From: UBA4735 sp035935465
Lineage (GTDB): Bacteria; Chloroflexota; Limnocylindria; P2-11E
Length of the DNA stretch: 6,527 nucleotides
Reading direction: 5' to 3'
Assembly: GCA_035935465.1 (NCBI GenBank)
Contig: DASYXA010000018.1
Coordinates: forward strand, 1 to 6,527
A program made the translations under genes and the position numbers. The notes under the pieces are model-generated. The model saw only the letters and a list, made by a program, of their open reading frames with translations, searched no databases and was not told the origin of the DNA. Each line of letters begins with the position of its first letter. Positions within the stretch are counted from its first letter, which is position 1. Shown one piece after another: positions 1-6,040 of the stretch.

Positions 1-315
1 GACCTCAGCAGGGTCCGCGCCAACGGCGGGTCTGCCCAGGCGGCGGAGCACCTCTCCGACGGTGCGCAGCCTGGCGCGCCGGCGAAACGAGATGGCGCGG
101 TTGACTGCGATCCGGTGCACCCATGCCTCGGCCGGGGCGTCTGGGCGCCATCGCTTCCACGCTTTGAACGCCTGGACGAAAGCGTCCTGCGCGCAATCCT
201 CGGCTTCTTCCGGATCTCCGAGGATGACCGACAACGTACGGAAGACCCGCGGGTAGGCGGTCCGGTACAGCCGGTCGAAATCCTCCGGCGAGCCGGGGCG
301 GTATCCCTCCCCCAT
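1..315 (-). CDS. ECF-type sigma-70 family RNA polymerase sigma factor (N-terminal part; cut by window edge)
   Basis: The reading frame runs leftward from an ATG at 315 for 105 codons and is still open at the window edge, so the C-terminal sigma-4 region is not visible. The protein begins MGEGYRPGSPEDFDRLYRTA. Residues about 12-80 look like sigma region 2: an N-terminal helix (EDFDRLYRTAYPRVFRTL), the acidic core-binding segment DPEEAEDCAQDAFVQAFKAW, then AWVHRIAVNRAISFRRR, the usual end of region 2 that reads the -10 element. Such proteins direct RNA polymerase to a small regulon, often in response to envelope or oxidative stress and often under an anti-sigma factor encoded next door, which would lie outside this window. 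The start is well fixed, because an in-frame stop lies five codons upstream on the same strand with no other start codon between. The ribosome binding site is weak (AGG, 6 bases upstream) and lies inside an inverted repeat. The regulon cannot be told from sequence. Confidence 0.88.
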   Translation of the reverse strand, partial: MGEGYRPGSPEDFDRLYRTAYPRVFRTLSVILGDPEEAEDCAQDAFVQAFKAWKRWRPDAPAEAWVHRIAVNRAISFRRRARLRTVGEVLRRLGRPAVGADPAEV

Positions 316-320
316 GAGCT

Positions 321-336
321 GCCTAACGCTTTAGGC
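321..336. promoter_or_regulatory. Perfect inverted repeat in the divergent intergenic region, over the sigma gene ribosome binding site
   Basis: GCCTAA and TTAGGC form a perfect 6-bp inverted repeat around a 4-base centre (CGCT). The stem can be extended by GCT (318-320) pairing with AGC (338-340) if one T at 337 is bulged. The right arm overlaps an 8-base palindrome, GGCTAGCC (334-341). On the - strand, the AGG that would serve as Shine-Dalgarno for the sigma gene (322-324) lies in one arm, 6 bases before the ATG. It could be an operator for a dimeric repressor or an RNA hairpin that limits sigma translation. It does not resemble the E. coli TrpR operator. The symmetry is seen directly; the function is inference. 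Confidence 0.4.
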
Positions 337-345
337 TAGCCGAGC

Positions 346-375
346 ATGCCCGCCGTCTGGACGGGCTCCTTCTGA
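346..375 (+). other. Possible short leader ORF upstream of trpE (9 codons, one Trp)
   Basis: An ATG at 346 opens a 9-codon frame reading MPAVWTGSF and ending in TGA. It lies 58 bases before the trpE ATG. The Trp codon at 358-360 falls in the loop of a possible hairpin (GCCCG at 348-352 with CGGGC at 362-366). A second small hairpin (GGCC, loop TCC, GGCC; 384-394) follows. Leader peptides that control trp operons usually carry two or more adjacent Trp codons and are followed by a terminator with a U-run. Here there is one Trp, no U-run and no clear ribosome binding site. It may be chance. Confidence 0.15.
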
Positions 376-381
376 TAGAGT
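373..381 (+). promoter_or_regulatory. Weak candidate extended -10 element for the trp operon promoter
   Basis: TGATAGAGT fits the extended -10 pattern (TG, one base, then TAGAGT, which matches TATAAT at four of six positions). No convincing TTGACA-like -35 box lies 16-18 bases upstream (the region around 352-359 is GC-rich). Initiation from it would be near 388 and leave a leader of about 45 bases before trpE. That would exclude translation of the short ORF at 346, so the two proposals compete. It is the only AT-richer patch in the 118-bp divergent gap. Confidence 0.22.
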
Positions 382-421
382 GTGGCCTCCGGCCCTGCCG
401 TAGAGAGTGGGGCGGCTAGAT

Positions 422-427
422 GAGAGG
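422..427 (+). promoter_or_regulatory. Ribosome binding site deciding the trpE start
   Basis: GAGAGG ends 6 bases before the ATG at 434. The alternative GTG at 407 is in frame and would add nine residues (MGRLDERYR), but it has only a weak purine stretch (TAGAGA) directly in front of it. This favours ATG 434. Confidence 0.6.
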
Positions 428-433
428 TATCGG

Positions 434-1843
434 ATGAAGGACTGCACCCCGACCCGCGATGCTGCGCGGGCCCTTGCCGCCGGCTACGCGCTGGTCCCGG
501 TCTATCGCGAGGTCCTCGCCGACATGCTCACCCCTGTCCGCGCCTACTCACTGCTCTGCCCGCCGGGTGAGCCCGGCTTCTTGCTGGAGAGCGTCGAGGG
601 CGGCGAGCGCCTCGCTCGGTACTCGTTCATCGGGGTGCATTCGAGGCCTCTTGACCTCGGCGACGGAAATCCGCTTGATGCACTGGCGACGGTGGCCGGC
701 GAGCAGACCGCGCCCGTGAAGGGCGTGCCCCGGTTTCACGGCGGCGCGGTGGGCTACCTCGGCTATGAGACCGCGCGGCATTTCGAGAAGCTCCCGGTCG
801 CGAAGGGCGCCCCGCCGCCGATGCCCGAGAGCTCCTTCGTGCGCGCCGAGGACCTGGCGGTTTTCGACCACGTCACGAGGCGCCTGCAGCTGCTGACCAT
901 CCACCGCCCCGACCGCGAGGACTACGACGAGGCGGTGGCCCGTCTCGATGCGATGGAGCATCGCCTCGCGGGCGACCAGCTACCCGCGGGGCCTCGCGGA
1001 GTCGACGGAGCGGCGTGGCAGTCAAACGTCACGAGGGGTCAGTTCCACGCGATGGTCGACGCGGCGCGCGAGCACATCATGGGAGGCGACGCGTTCCAGG
1101 TCGTCGTCTCGCAGCGTTTTCACAAGCCACTCGCGGCCACGCCGTTCGACGTCTACCGATGCCTGCGCGCGATCAACCCGTCGCCGTACATGTTCTTCGT
1201 CGCGCTGGGCGGCGACCGCCACGTCGTCGGCACGTCCCCCGAGAAGCTGGTCCAGGTCGAGGATCGGCGCGTCGAGACGCGCCCGCTGGCCGGCACGCGC
1301 CGGCGCGGAGCGGACCAGGCTGAGGACAGGCGGCTCGAGGAGGAGCTGCTGCACGACCTGAAGGAGCGCGCGGAGCACGTCATGCTCGTGGACCTCGGAC
1401 GGAACGACGTGGGGCGCGTCGCGAAACCCGGCACGGTAACCGTCGATCGTCTGATGGAGGTCGAGCGCTACTCGCACGTGATGCACATCTCGTCGACTGT
1501 TAGCGGCCAGCTGCGCGACGGCAGGACGTCGCTCGACGCGCTACGCGCGGCGTTCCCGGCCGGGACCGTTTCGGGCGCGCCGAAGATCCGCGCGATGGAG
1601 ATCATCGCGGACCTCGAGCCGGACCAGCGCGGCGTCTACGCGGGGTCCGCCGGCTATGTCAGCTTCGGCGGCAACCTCGACATGGCGATCACGCTGCGGA
1701 CGGTCGTGGTAGTTGACGGGATCGCCTACGTGCAGGCGGGCGCCGGCGTGGTGGCCGACTCGAAGCCCGAGCGCGAGTTCGAGGAGACCCTCGAGAAGGC
1801 CGGCGCGATGTTCAAGGCGATCGAGATGGCGGAGGCGATGTAG
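434..1843 (+). CDS. trpE: Anthranilate synthase component I (TrpE)
   Basis: TrpE converts chorismate plus ammonia, delivered by TrpG, to anthranilate and pyruvate, the committed step of tryptophan synthesis. At 469 residues it has a normal length. The N-terminal domain carries LLES at 50-53 followed by RYSFIG at 62-67, the region that binds tryptophan for feedback inhibition, and NPSPYMFF (248-255) is also kept. The C-terminal chorismate-binding domain (about 199-469) shows GTSPEKL (266-272), RPLAGTRRRG (283-292), ERAEHVMLVDLGRND (311-325), HVMHISSTV (348-356), FPAGTVSGAPK (374-384) and QAGAGVVADS near the end. This looks like a complete, tryptophan-sensitive enzyme. The conserved LLES motif with the adjoining trpG and trpD argues against 4-amino-4-deoxychorismate synthase (PabB). 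ATG 434 is preferred over GTG 407 because of its better ribosome binding site. The stop codon directly abuts the trpG ATG. Confidence 0.97.
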   Translation: MKDCTPTRDAARALAAGYALVPVYREVLADMLTPVRAYSLLCPPGEPGFLLESVEGGERLARYSFIGVHSRPLDLGDGNPLDALATVAGEQTAPVKGVPRFHGGAVGYLGYETARHFEKLPVAKGAPPPMPESSFVRAEDLAVFDHVTRRLQLLTIHRPDREDYDEAVARLDAMEHRLAGDQLPAGPRGVDGAAWQSNVTRGQFHAMVDAAREHIMGGDAFQVVVSQRFHKPLAATPFDVYRCLRAINPSPYMFFVALGGDRHVVGTSPEKLVQVEDRRVETRPLAGTRRRGADQAEDRRLEEELLHDLKERAEHVMLVDLGRNDVGRVAKPGTVTVDRLMEVERYSHVMHISSTVSGQLRDGRTSLDALRAAFPAGTVSGAPKIRAMEIIADLEPDQRGVYAGSAGYVSFGGNLDMAITLRTVVVVDGIAYVQAGAGVVADSKPEREFEETLEKAGAMFKAIEMAEAM

Positions 1844-2455
1844 ATGGCAGAGCTCGCCGTGATCGACAACTACGACTCCTTCACCTACAACCTCGTCCAG
1901 TACATGGCGGAGCTCGGCGGCGAACCCATCGTGTTTCGCAACGACGAGGTAAGCGTCGACGAGCTGGCGAAGTTCGACGGGATCGTCGTCTCGCCCGGCC
2001 CGGGCACGCCCGACGACGCGGGGATTTCCAACGACGCGATCAGAGCTCTCAGCGGCAAGGTCGCGATTCTTGGGGTCTGCCTTGGCCACCAGTGCATCGG
2101 GCAGGTGTTCGGCGGCGAGGTCGTCCGCAACGAGCCGTCGCACGGCAAGACGGCATGGATCCACCACGACAATTCCGGTGTGCTCGCCGGCGTCAGTGAG
2201 CCGTTCGAGGCCACCCGCTACCACTCATTGATCGTGAAGCGGTCGAGCCTGTCCGACGACCTAATCGTCACGGCGTGGACGCACGACGGAATGGTGATGG
2301 GCCTGCGGCACGCGAAGCACCCTACGTACGGTGTGCAGTTTCACCCCGAGTCGGTGCTGACCAGGGAAGGCAAGAAGATCCTCGGCAACTTCATACGCAG
2401 GGCCTCCTCCCCACCGCGTGGGGAGGTGGCGCGCAGCGCCGGAGGGGCCCGATGA
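1844..2455 (+). CDS. trpG: Anthranilate synthase component II, glutamine amidotransferase (TrpG)
   Basis: A class I glutamine amidotransferase that hydrolyses glutamine and passes ammonia to TrpE. The protein has 203 residues. The start AVIDNYDSFTYNLVQY (5-20) is typical of TrpG/PabA, the oxyanion-loop motif SPGPGTP is at 50-56, the nucleophile Cys79 sits in GVCLGHQ, and His167 and Glu169 of the catalytic triad sit in GVQFHPES. HGKT (100-103) is the usual TrpG/PabA motif. The family normally ends soon after ILGNFIRRA (179-187). Here a low-complexity tail of about 16 residues (SSPPRGEVARSAGGAR) follows, encoded by a palindromic repeat element, and is probably not functional. The gene begins on the base after the trpE stop, with GGAGG (1831-1835) inside trpE as ribosome binding site, and overlaps trpD by 4 bases (ATGA). 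TrpG may also serve folate synthesis as PabA in organisms with one copy; that cannot be judged here. Confidence 0.97.
   Translation: MAELAVIDNYDSFTYNLVQYMAELGGEPIVFRNDEVSVDELAKFDGIVVSPGPGTPDDAGISNDAIRALSGKVAILGVCLGHQCIGQVFGGEVVRNEPSHGKTAWIHHDNSGVLAGVSEPFEATRYHSLIVKRSSLSDDLIVTAWTHDGMVMGLRHAKHPTYGVQFHPESVLTREGKKILGNFIRRASSPPRGEVARSAGGAR
2403..2447 (+). repeat. REP-like palindromic element (two hairpins) at the trpG/trpD junction
   Basis: Two perfect hairpins lie back to back. The first has a 9-bp stem CCTCCCCAC / GTGGGGAGG around a CGC loop (2406-2426). The second has a 5-bp stem GGCGC / GCGCC around GCA (2428-2440). It closes with GGAGGGG (2441-2447), which can pair with the pyrimidine tract at 2403-2412 as an alternative to the first hairpin. 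The CCTCCCC...GGGGAGGTGGCGC...GCGCCGGAGGGG layout resembles short intergenic palindromic repeats I recall from many GC-rich bacterial genomes; I cannot count copies here and see no second copy in this window. It encodes the extra C-terminal residues of TrpG. GGAGG at 2441-2445 stands 6 bases before the trpD ATG, so the element supplies the trpD ribosome binding site. Confidence 0.7.
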
Positions 2456-3453
2456 TCGAGTCTATAGCGAAGCTCGTCAGATGCCAGAACCTCACCGAGG
2501 AGGAGGCGGCCGCAGCGTTTGAGATCATCATCCGCGGCGACGCGACGCCGTCCCAGATCGCGGGCTTTCTCATCGCGCTGCGCATGAAGGGCGAGACCGC
2601 CGAGGAGATCGCGGGGTTCGCCCGCACCGCACGGGCGATGGCGACTCCGATCGAGGTCGACGGAGCGCTGCTCGACACCTGCGGCACGGGCGGGGACGGC
2701 CTCGCCACCTTCAACATCTCGACGCTCGCTGCGATCGTGGCCGCTGCCTGCGGCGCGAAGGTGGCGAAGCACGGCAACCGCGCGGCGTCTTCGCTGTGCG
2801 GCTCGGCGGATGTGCTGGAGCAGCTCGGCGTGAAGATCGACCTCACGCCGCAAGGCGTGGCGCGCTGCATCGACGAGGCGGGCATCGGTTTCCTGTTCGC
2901 GCCTGTGTTCCATCCGTCGTTTCGTTTCGCGGGCGCGACGCGCCGCGAGCTCGGGCTGCGCACAGTGTTCAACGTGCTCGGCCCGCTCTGCAACCCGGCG
3001 GGCGCGAAGTACCAGGCGCTCGGGGTAGCCGACGCTGCGCTGGCCGGCAAGATGGCGGACGTTCTGCAGAGGCTCGGGGTGGAGCGGGCGATCGTGTTCC
3101 ACGCGGCCGACGGGATGGACGAGCTGTCAGTGGCGTCGCCGTCGCTCGTGATCGAGGTCGATGGAGAACGGAAGGAATATGAGCTAGATCCCGCGGCACT
3201 TGGGCTGGCGCACGCGCCGGTGGAGTCGATGCGCGGCGGTGGACCGGAGGAGAACGCACGCCTGGCGCGCGAGGTGCTGGGCGGGGCGACCGGGCCGCGC
3301 CGAGACGTCGTCCTGCTCAACGCCTCGGCGGCTTTGCGCGCGGCCGGGCTGGCGCGGGACTGGAAGGACGGACTCGGCCTGGCGGCGGAAGCGATCGACT
3401 CTGGCCGGGCGGGCGAGGTGCTCAATCGGTGGGCCACAATCTCGCAGGAGTGA
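2452..3453 (+). CDS. trpD: Anthranilate phosphoribosyltransferase (TrpD)
   Basis: TrpD transfers the phosphoribosyl group of PRPP to anthranilate, giving N-(5'-phosphoribosyl)anthranilate. It has 333 residues, normal for the family. The N-terminal helical domain (about 1-68) includes GDATPSQIAGFLIALRMKGET. The PRPP-binding glycine loop GTGGD is at 78-82, followed by NIST (88-91) and KHGNR (106-110). GLRTVFNVLGPLCNP is at 168-182. The metal-binding Asp-Glu pair is D223-E224 in DGMDELS. The stretch HPSFRFAGATRRELG (154-168) takes the place of the common HPAMK...RRELG segment, a modest variation. The start at 2452 is chosen over an in-frame ATG at 2275 because the protein then begins like other TrpD proteins, has GGAGG 6 bases upstream and overlaps the trpG stop as ATGA, suggesting translational coupling. 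It is not fused to TrpG. Confidence 0.97.
   Translation: MIESIAKLVRCQNLTEEEAAAAFEIIIRGDATPSQIAGFLIALRMKGETAEEIAGFARTARAMATPIEVDGALLDTCGTGGDGLATFNISTLAAIVAAACGAKVAKHGNRAASSLCGSADVLEQLGVKIDLTPQGVARCIDEAGIGFLFAPVFHPSFRFAGATRRELGLRTVFNVLGPLCNPAGAKYQALGVADAALAGKMADVLQRLGVERAIVFHAADGMDELSVASPSLVIEVDGERKEYELDPAALGLAHAPVESMRGGGPEENARLAREVLGGATGPRRDVVLLNASAALRAAGLARDWKDGLGLAAEAIDSGRAGEVLNRWATISQE
3446..3450 (+). promoter_or_regulatory. Shine-Dalgarno at the end of trpD, probably serving trpC
   Basis: AGGAG (3446-3450) is the only strong ribosome binding site near the start of trpC. It stands 9 bases before an ATT at 3460, which is well spaced, but 24 bases before the TTG at 3475, which is too far. 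A weaker GAGGA (3456-3460) lies 14 bases before that TTG. No in-frame ATG exists between the trpD stop and the conserved part of trpC, so the site matters for choosing the true start. Confidence 0.4.
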
Positions 3454-3474
3454 CCGAGGATTTCTGACGATCTC

Positions 3475-4239
3475 TTGGGTCGTCTAGTGCTGGAAGCCCG
3501 GCAGGACCTGCAGCGGAGGCGCTACCTGGTGGGCTCAGACCGGTTCGAGCTCGCGGTCGCCGCCTACCAGCCGCGGGATTTCATCGCCGCGCTCCGGCGG
3601 CCCGGCCTCGCCGTCATTGCCGAGATGAAGCAGCGCACGCCGAGCATGGGCGTGCTGGCCGAGGACTACCGTCCCGCCGATCTCGCCCACGAGTACATGG
3701 AAGGCGGCGCGGCCGCGATCTCCGTCCTCACCCACATGGCGGGATTCGGCGGCCGCATCGAGCACATCCGCGCGGTGCGCGCGGCGACCGACCTGCCGAT
3801 CTTGCGCAAGGACTTCGTCACCGACCCCTACGAGGTCGCCGAGGCGCGCGCGTGCGGGGCCGACGCGGTGCTGCTGATCGTTGCGGCTCTCGAGCCGGTG
3901 CAGTTGGGCGAGCTTCTCGCGCTCACGAGGAGTCGAGGTATCGCGGGGCTGGTCGAGGTGCACGACGAGCGCGAGACCGCGGTCGCGCTCGAGGCAGGCG
4001 CGCGGGCGATCGGCGTCAACCATCGAGACCTGCGCACGTTCTCCGTCGATCTCGGCCTGACCGAGCGGCTGCGCGGGCTGGTGCCGCAGGACGTGGTGCT
4101 GGTCGCGGAGAGCGGTATTCATTCCGTCGAGGACGCGCGGCGGATGCGCGAGGCGGGCGCGGACGCGATCCTGGTGGGCGAGCTGCTGATGCGGTCGGAC
4201 GATCCCGCGGCGCGAATAATGGAGATGAGCGCCGCATGA
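3475..4239 (+). CDS. trpC: Indole-3-glycerol phosphate synthase (TrpC); start uncertain
   Basis: TrpC closes the ring of 1-(2-carboxyphenylamino)-1-deoxyribulose 5-phosphate with loss of CO2 and water to give indole-3-glycerol phosphate. From TTG 3475 it has 254 residues in a (beta/alpha)8 barrel. Visible motifs are PRDFIAALRRPGLAVIAEMK with Glu50 and Lys52, ISVLTH (82-87), LRKDFVTDPYE with catalytic Lys112 (110-120), LVEVHDE with Glu161 (159-165), GVNHRDL with Asn182, and AESGIHSVED with VGELLM near the end. The common SPSKG is TPSMG here (55-59) and NNR is NHR. The start is doubtful. trpC lies in the same frame as trpD with only the trpD TGA between them, and the 21-base gap is open. TTG 3475 and GTG 3487 are conventional candidates. 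ATT 3460 has the best-placed Shine-Dalgarno and would give the family-like N-terminal helix SDDLLGRLVLEARQDLQRRR. The gene overlaps trpF by 4 bases (ATGA). Confidence 0.94.
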   Translation: MGRLVLEARQDLQRRRYLVGSDRFELAVAAYQPRDFIAALRRPGLAVIAEMKQRTPSMGVLAEDYRPADLAHEYMEGGAAAISVLTHMAGFGGRIEHIRAVRAATDLPILRKDFVTDPYEVAEARACGADAVLLIVAALEPVQLGELLALTRSRGIAGLVEVHDERETAVALEAGARAIGVNHRDLRTFSVDLGLTERLRGLVPQDVVLVAESGIHSVEDARRMREAGADAILVGELLMRSDDPAARIMEMSAA

Positions 4240-4853
4240 TCCGGATCAAGATATGCGGCATCTGCGACCTCGACGGTGCGCGTGCCGCGGCGGAGGCGGG
4301 CGCGGACCTCATCGGGTTTCACTTCTGCGACTCGGACCGCCGCGTCTCGCCGGAGGAGGCGAGGGCGATCCTCGACGACCTGGTCGTCTACCCGAAGATC
4401 GTGGGCGTGTTCATCGACCAGTCGCCCGACGAGGTGCGCCGGATCGCCGACTACGTCGACCTCGACCTGCTCCAGCTCCACGGCTCTGAGGCGCCGGGCT
4501 TCGAAGCCGGTCGACCCGTGATGAAGGTGCTCAAGGTGCGCGGTGGCGAGGTCCCCGGCGTGCTCGACGTACAGGCCTGGCCCGACCCCATCATGCTCGA
4601 CGCCTGGTCGAGGGACCAGCGCGGCGGCACTGGCCGGACGTGGGATTGGGAGCTCGCGAGACCCCTGCTCGCCGAGCGCAAGGTGTTCATCGCAGGTGGA
4701 CTCGAACCGGGTAACGTGGGCAAGGTCGTGAGCGGGTTCAAGCCGTACGGCGTCGACGTCTCCAGCGGCGTCGAGTCGCGGGTCCGCGTCAAGGATCCCG
4801 AGAAGATCCGCGCGTTCATCCGCGCGGTGCGGCTCGCCGAGCTTCTCGCCTGA
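4236..4853 (+). CDS. trpF: Phosphoribosylanthranilate isomerase (TrpF)
   Basis: TrpF performs the Amadori rearrangement of N-(5'-phosphoribosyl)anthranilate to the carboxyphenylamino-deoxyribulose phosphate used by TrpC. It has 205 residues, the usual single-domain length. It starts IKICGIC with the catalytic base Cys7. GFHFCDSDRRVSPEEAR (27-43) covers the phosphate and loop region, VGVFID is at 56-61 and LQLHGSE at 79-85. The general acid Asp122 is in IMLDAW, followed by GGTGRTWDW (130-138), then FIAGGLEPGNV and GVDVSSGVE for phosphate binding. The start ATG overlaps the trpC stop. GGAG at 4221-4224 is a modest ribosome binding site 11 bases away, so coupling to trpC is likely. A dedicated trpF means this lineage does not depend on the dual-function PriA seen in many Actinobacteria. 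Confidence 0.97.
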   Translation: MIRIKICGICDLDGARAAAEAGADLIGFHFCDSDRRVSPEEARAILDDLVVYPKIVGVFIDQSPDEVRRIADYVDLDLLQLHGSEAPGFEAGRPVMKVLKVRGGEVPGVLDVQAWPDPIMLDAWSRDQRGGTGRTWDWELARPLLAERKVFIAGGLEPGNVGKVVSGFKPYGVDVSSGVESRVRVKDPEKIRAFIRAVRLAELLA

Positions 4854-6040
4854 TGGCACGCGCCGGTCTTACCCATCCGGTCGACGGCCGCTTCGGCGCG
4901 TTCGGCGGGCAGTACGTCCCCGAGACGCTGATGAGCGCGCTCCACGAGCTCGAAGACATGTGGCACGAGGCGAAGGCGGATCCGCAGTTCCAGCTGGAGC
5001 TGGCCGGCCACCGGCGCGCCTTCATCGGCCGGCCGACTCCGCTCTACGCCGCGACGCGGCTGAGCGAGCAGTTCGGCGGCACGCACGTCCACTTCAAGCG
5101 TGAGGACCTGTGCCACACCGGCGCGCATAAGCTGAACAACGCGGTAGGGCAGGCGCTCCTCGCGCTGCGCATGGGCAAGAAGCGGATCATCGCGGAGACC
5201 GGCGCGGGCCAGCATGGCGTCGCCGTGGCGACGGTGTGCGCGCGATTCGGTCTCGAGTGCACGGTCTACATGGGCACCGAGGACATGCACCGCCAGTCGA
5301 TGAACGTGCGGCGCATGAAGCTCCTGGGCGCGCAGGTGGTCGAGGTGGCGAGCGGGTCGAAGACGTTGAAGGACGCGACGACCGAGGCGATCCGCGACTG
5401 GGTCACCAACGTCCGCACGACCCACTACATCATCGGCTCGGTGGTCGGGCCGCACCCGTACCCGGAGATGGTGCGCGACCTGCAGCGAGTGATCGGCGAC
5501 GAGGCGCGCGAGCAGTACCTGTCGCTCGACGGCAAGCTGCCGGACGTGGTCGTGGCCTGCGTCGGGGGCGGGTCCAATGCGATCGGCATCTTCACCGCGT
5601 TCCTCGACGACAGGGACGTGTCGCTCGTCGGGGTCGAGGCGGCGGGCAAAGGGATCAAGACCGGCGAGCATGCGGCGTCGCTCGTGGGCGGCAGACCCGG
5701 CGTGCTGCACGGCTCTTACTCATACGTGCTGCAGGACGGTGACGGGCAGATCCTGCCGACGCATTCGATCTCGGCGGGGCTCGACTACCCCGGCGTCGGA
5801 CCCGAGCACGCGTTCCTGCGCGACATCGAGCGTGTCGAGTACGTTGCGGTGACGGACAGGGACGCGCTGGCGGCGTTCAAGCTGTGCACACGGCTCGAGG
5901 GCATCATGCCGGCGCTCGAGCCGTCGCATGCCATCCACCACGCCGGGGTCATCGCGAAGGAGCTGGGCCCGGGCGGCCGCATCCTCCTGTGTCTCTCCGG
6001 GCGGGGAGACAAGGACATGGATTCAGTCGATGGTGGCTGA
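4853..6040 (+). CDS. trpB: Tryptophan synthase beta chain (TrpB)
   Basis: The PLP enzyme that condenses indole with L-serine to L-tryptophan in the alpha2-beta2 tryptophan synthase complex. It has 395 residues, normal for the TrpB1 type that pairs with TrpA. It begins with GRFGAFGGQYVPETLM (12-27). RPTPLY (60-65) precedes KREDLCHTGAHKLNNA, in which Lys93 forms the PLP Schiff base. Glu115 of AETGAGQHG is the catalytic acid-base residue. GSVVGPHPYP (195-204), the PLP phosphate loop GGGSN (238-242) and the C-terminal LSGRGDKDM are all present. The length and the neighbouring trpA argue against the longer TrpB2 form. Start and trpF stop share one base (TGATG). No clear Shine-Dalgarno is seen, so translation is probably coupled to trpF. 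The 3' end overlaps trpA by 11 bases. Confidence 0.98.
   Translation: MARAGLTHPVDGRFGAFGGQYVPETLMSALHELEDMWHEAKADPQFQLELAGHRRAFIGRPTPLYAATRLSEQFGGTHVHFKREDLCHTGAHKLNNAVGQALLALRMGKKRIIAETGAGQHGVAVATVCARFGLECTVYMGTEDMHRQSMNVRRMKLLGAQVVEVASGSKTLKDATTEAIRDWVTNVRTTHYIIGSVVGPHPYPEMVRDLQRVIGDEAREQYLSLDGKLPDVVVACVGGGSNAIGIFTAFLDDRDVSLVGVEAAGKGIKTGEHAASLVGGRPGVLHGSYSYVLQDGDGQILPTHSISAGLDYPGVGPEHAFLRDIERVEYVAVTDRDALAAFKLCTRLEGIMPALEPSHAIHHAGVIAKELGPGGRILLCLSGRGDKDMDSVDGG

Noticed and set aside
62..339. Small + strand ORFs (62-256 and 115-339) opposite the sigma factor gene
   Set aside because: They overlap the coding strand of a recognisable sigma region 2 domain and show no conserved features.
2403..2447. 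Rho-independent terminator between trpG and trpD
   Set aside because: The hairpins have no following U-run and trpD starts within a few bases; a terminator here would cut the operon, so a REP-like element is the better reading.
2275..2451. Upstream extension of the trpD frame into trpG (ATG at 2275)
   Set aside because: The added 59 residues are an out-of-frame reading of trpG; the ATG at 2452 has GGAGG in front and gives a normal TrpD N-terminus.
2391..3437. 348-codon open frame on the - strand opposite trpD
   Set aside because: Shadow of trpD; Ser/Ala/Pro-rich composition without motifs. The + strand encodes an intact TrpD.
3451..3475. Frameshift or assembly error separating a TrpD-TrpC fusion
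   Set aside because: Both proteins are full length with normal termini and the separation is a clean TGA; TrpD-TrpC fusion is not needed to explain the sequence. Stop readthrough is kept only as a minor possibility.
3852..4235. Upstream extension of the trpF frame into trpC (ATG at 3852)
   Set aside because: The extra 128 residues are an Arg/Gly-rich out-of-frame reading of trpC; TrpF homology starts exactly at the ATG at 4236.
4451..5710. 419-codon open frame on the - strand opposite trpF and trpB
   Set aside because: It is antisense to two clearly conserved genes, rich in Arg, His and Ala as expected of a GC-rich shadow frame, and shows no recognisable family or ribosome binding site.
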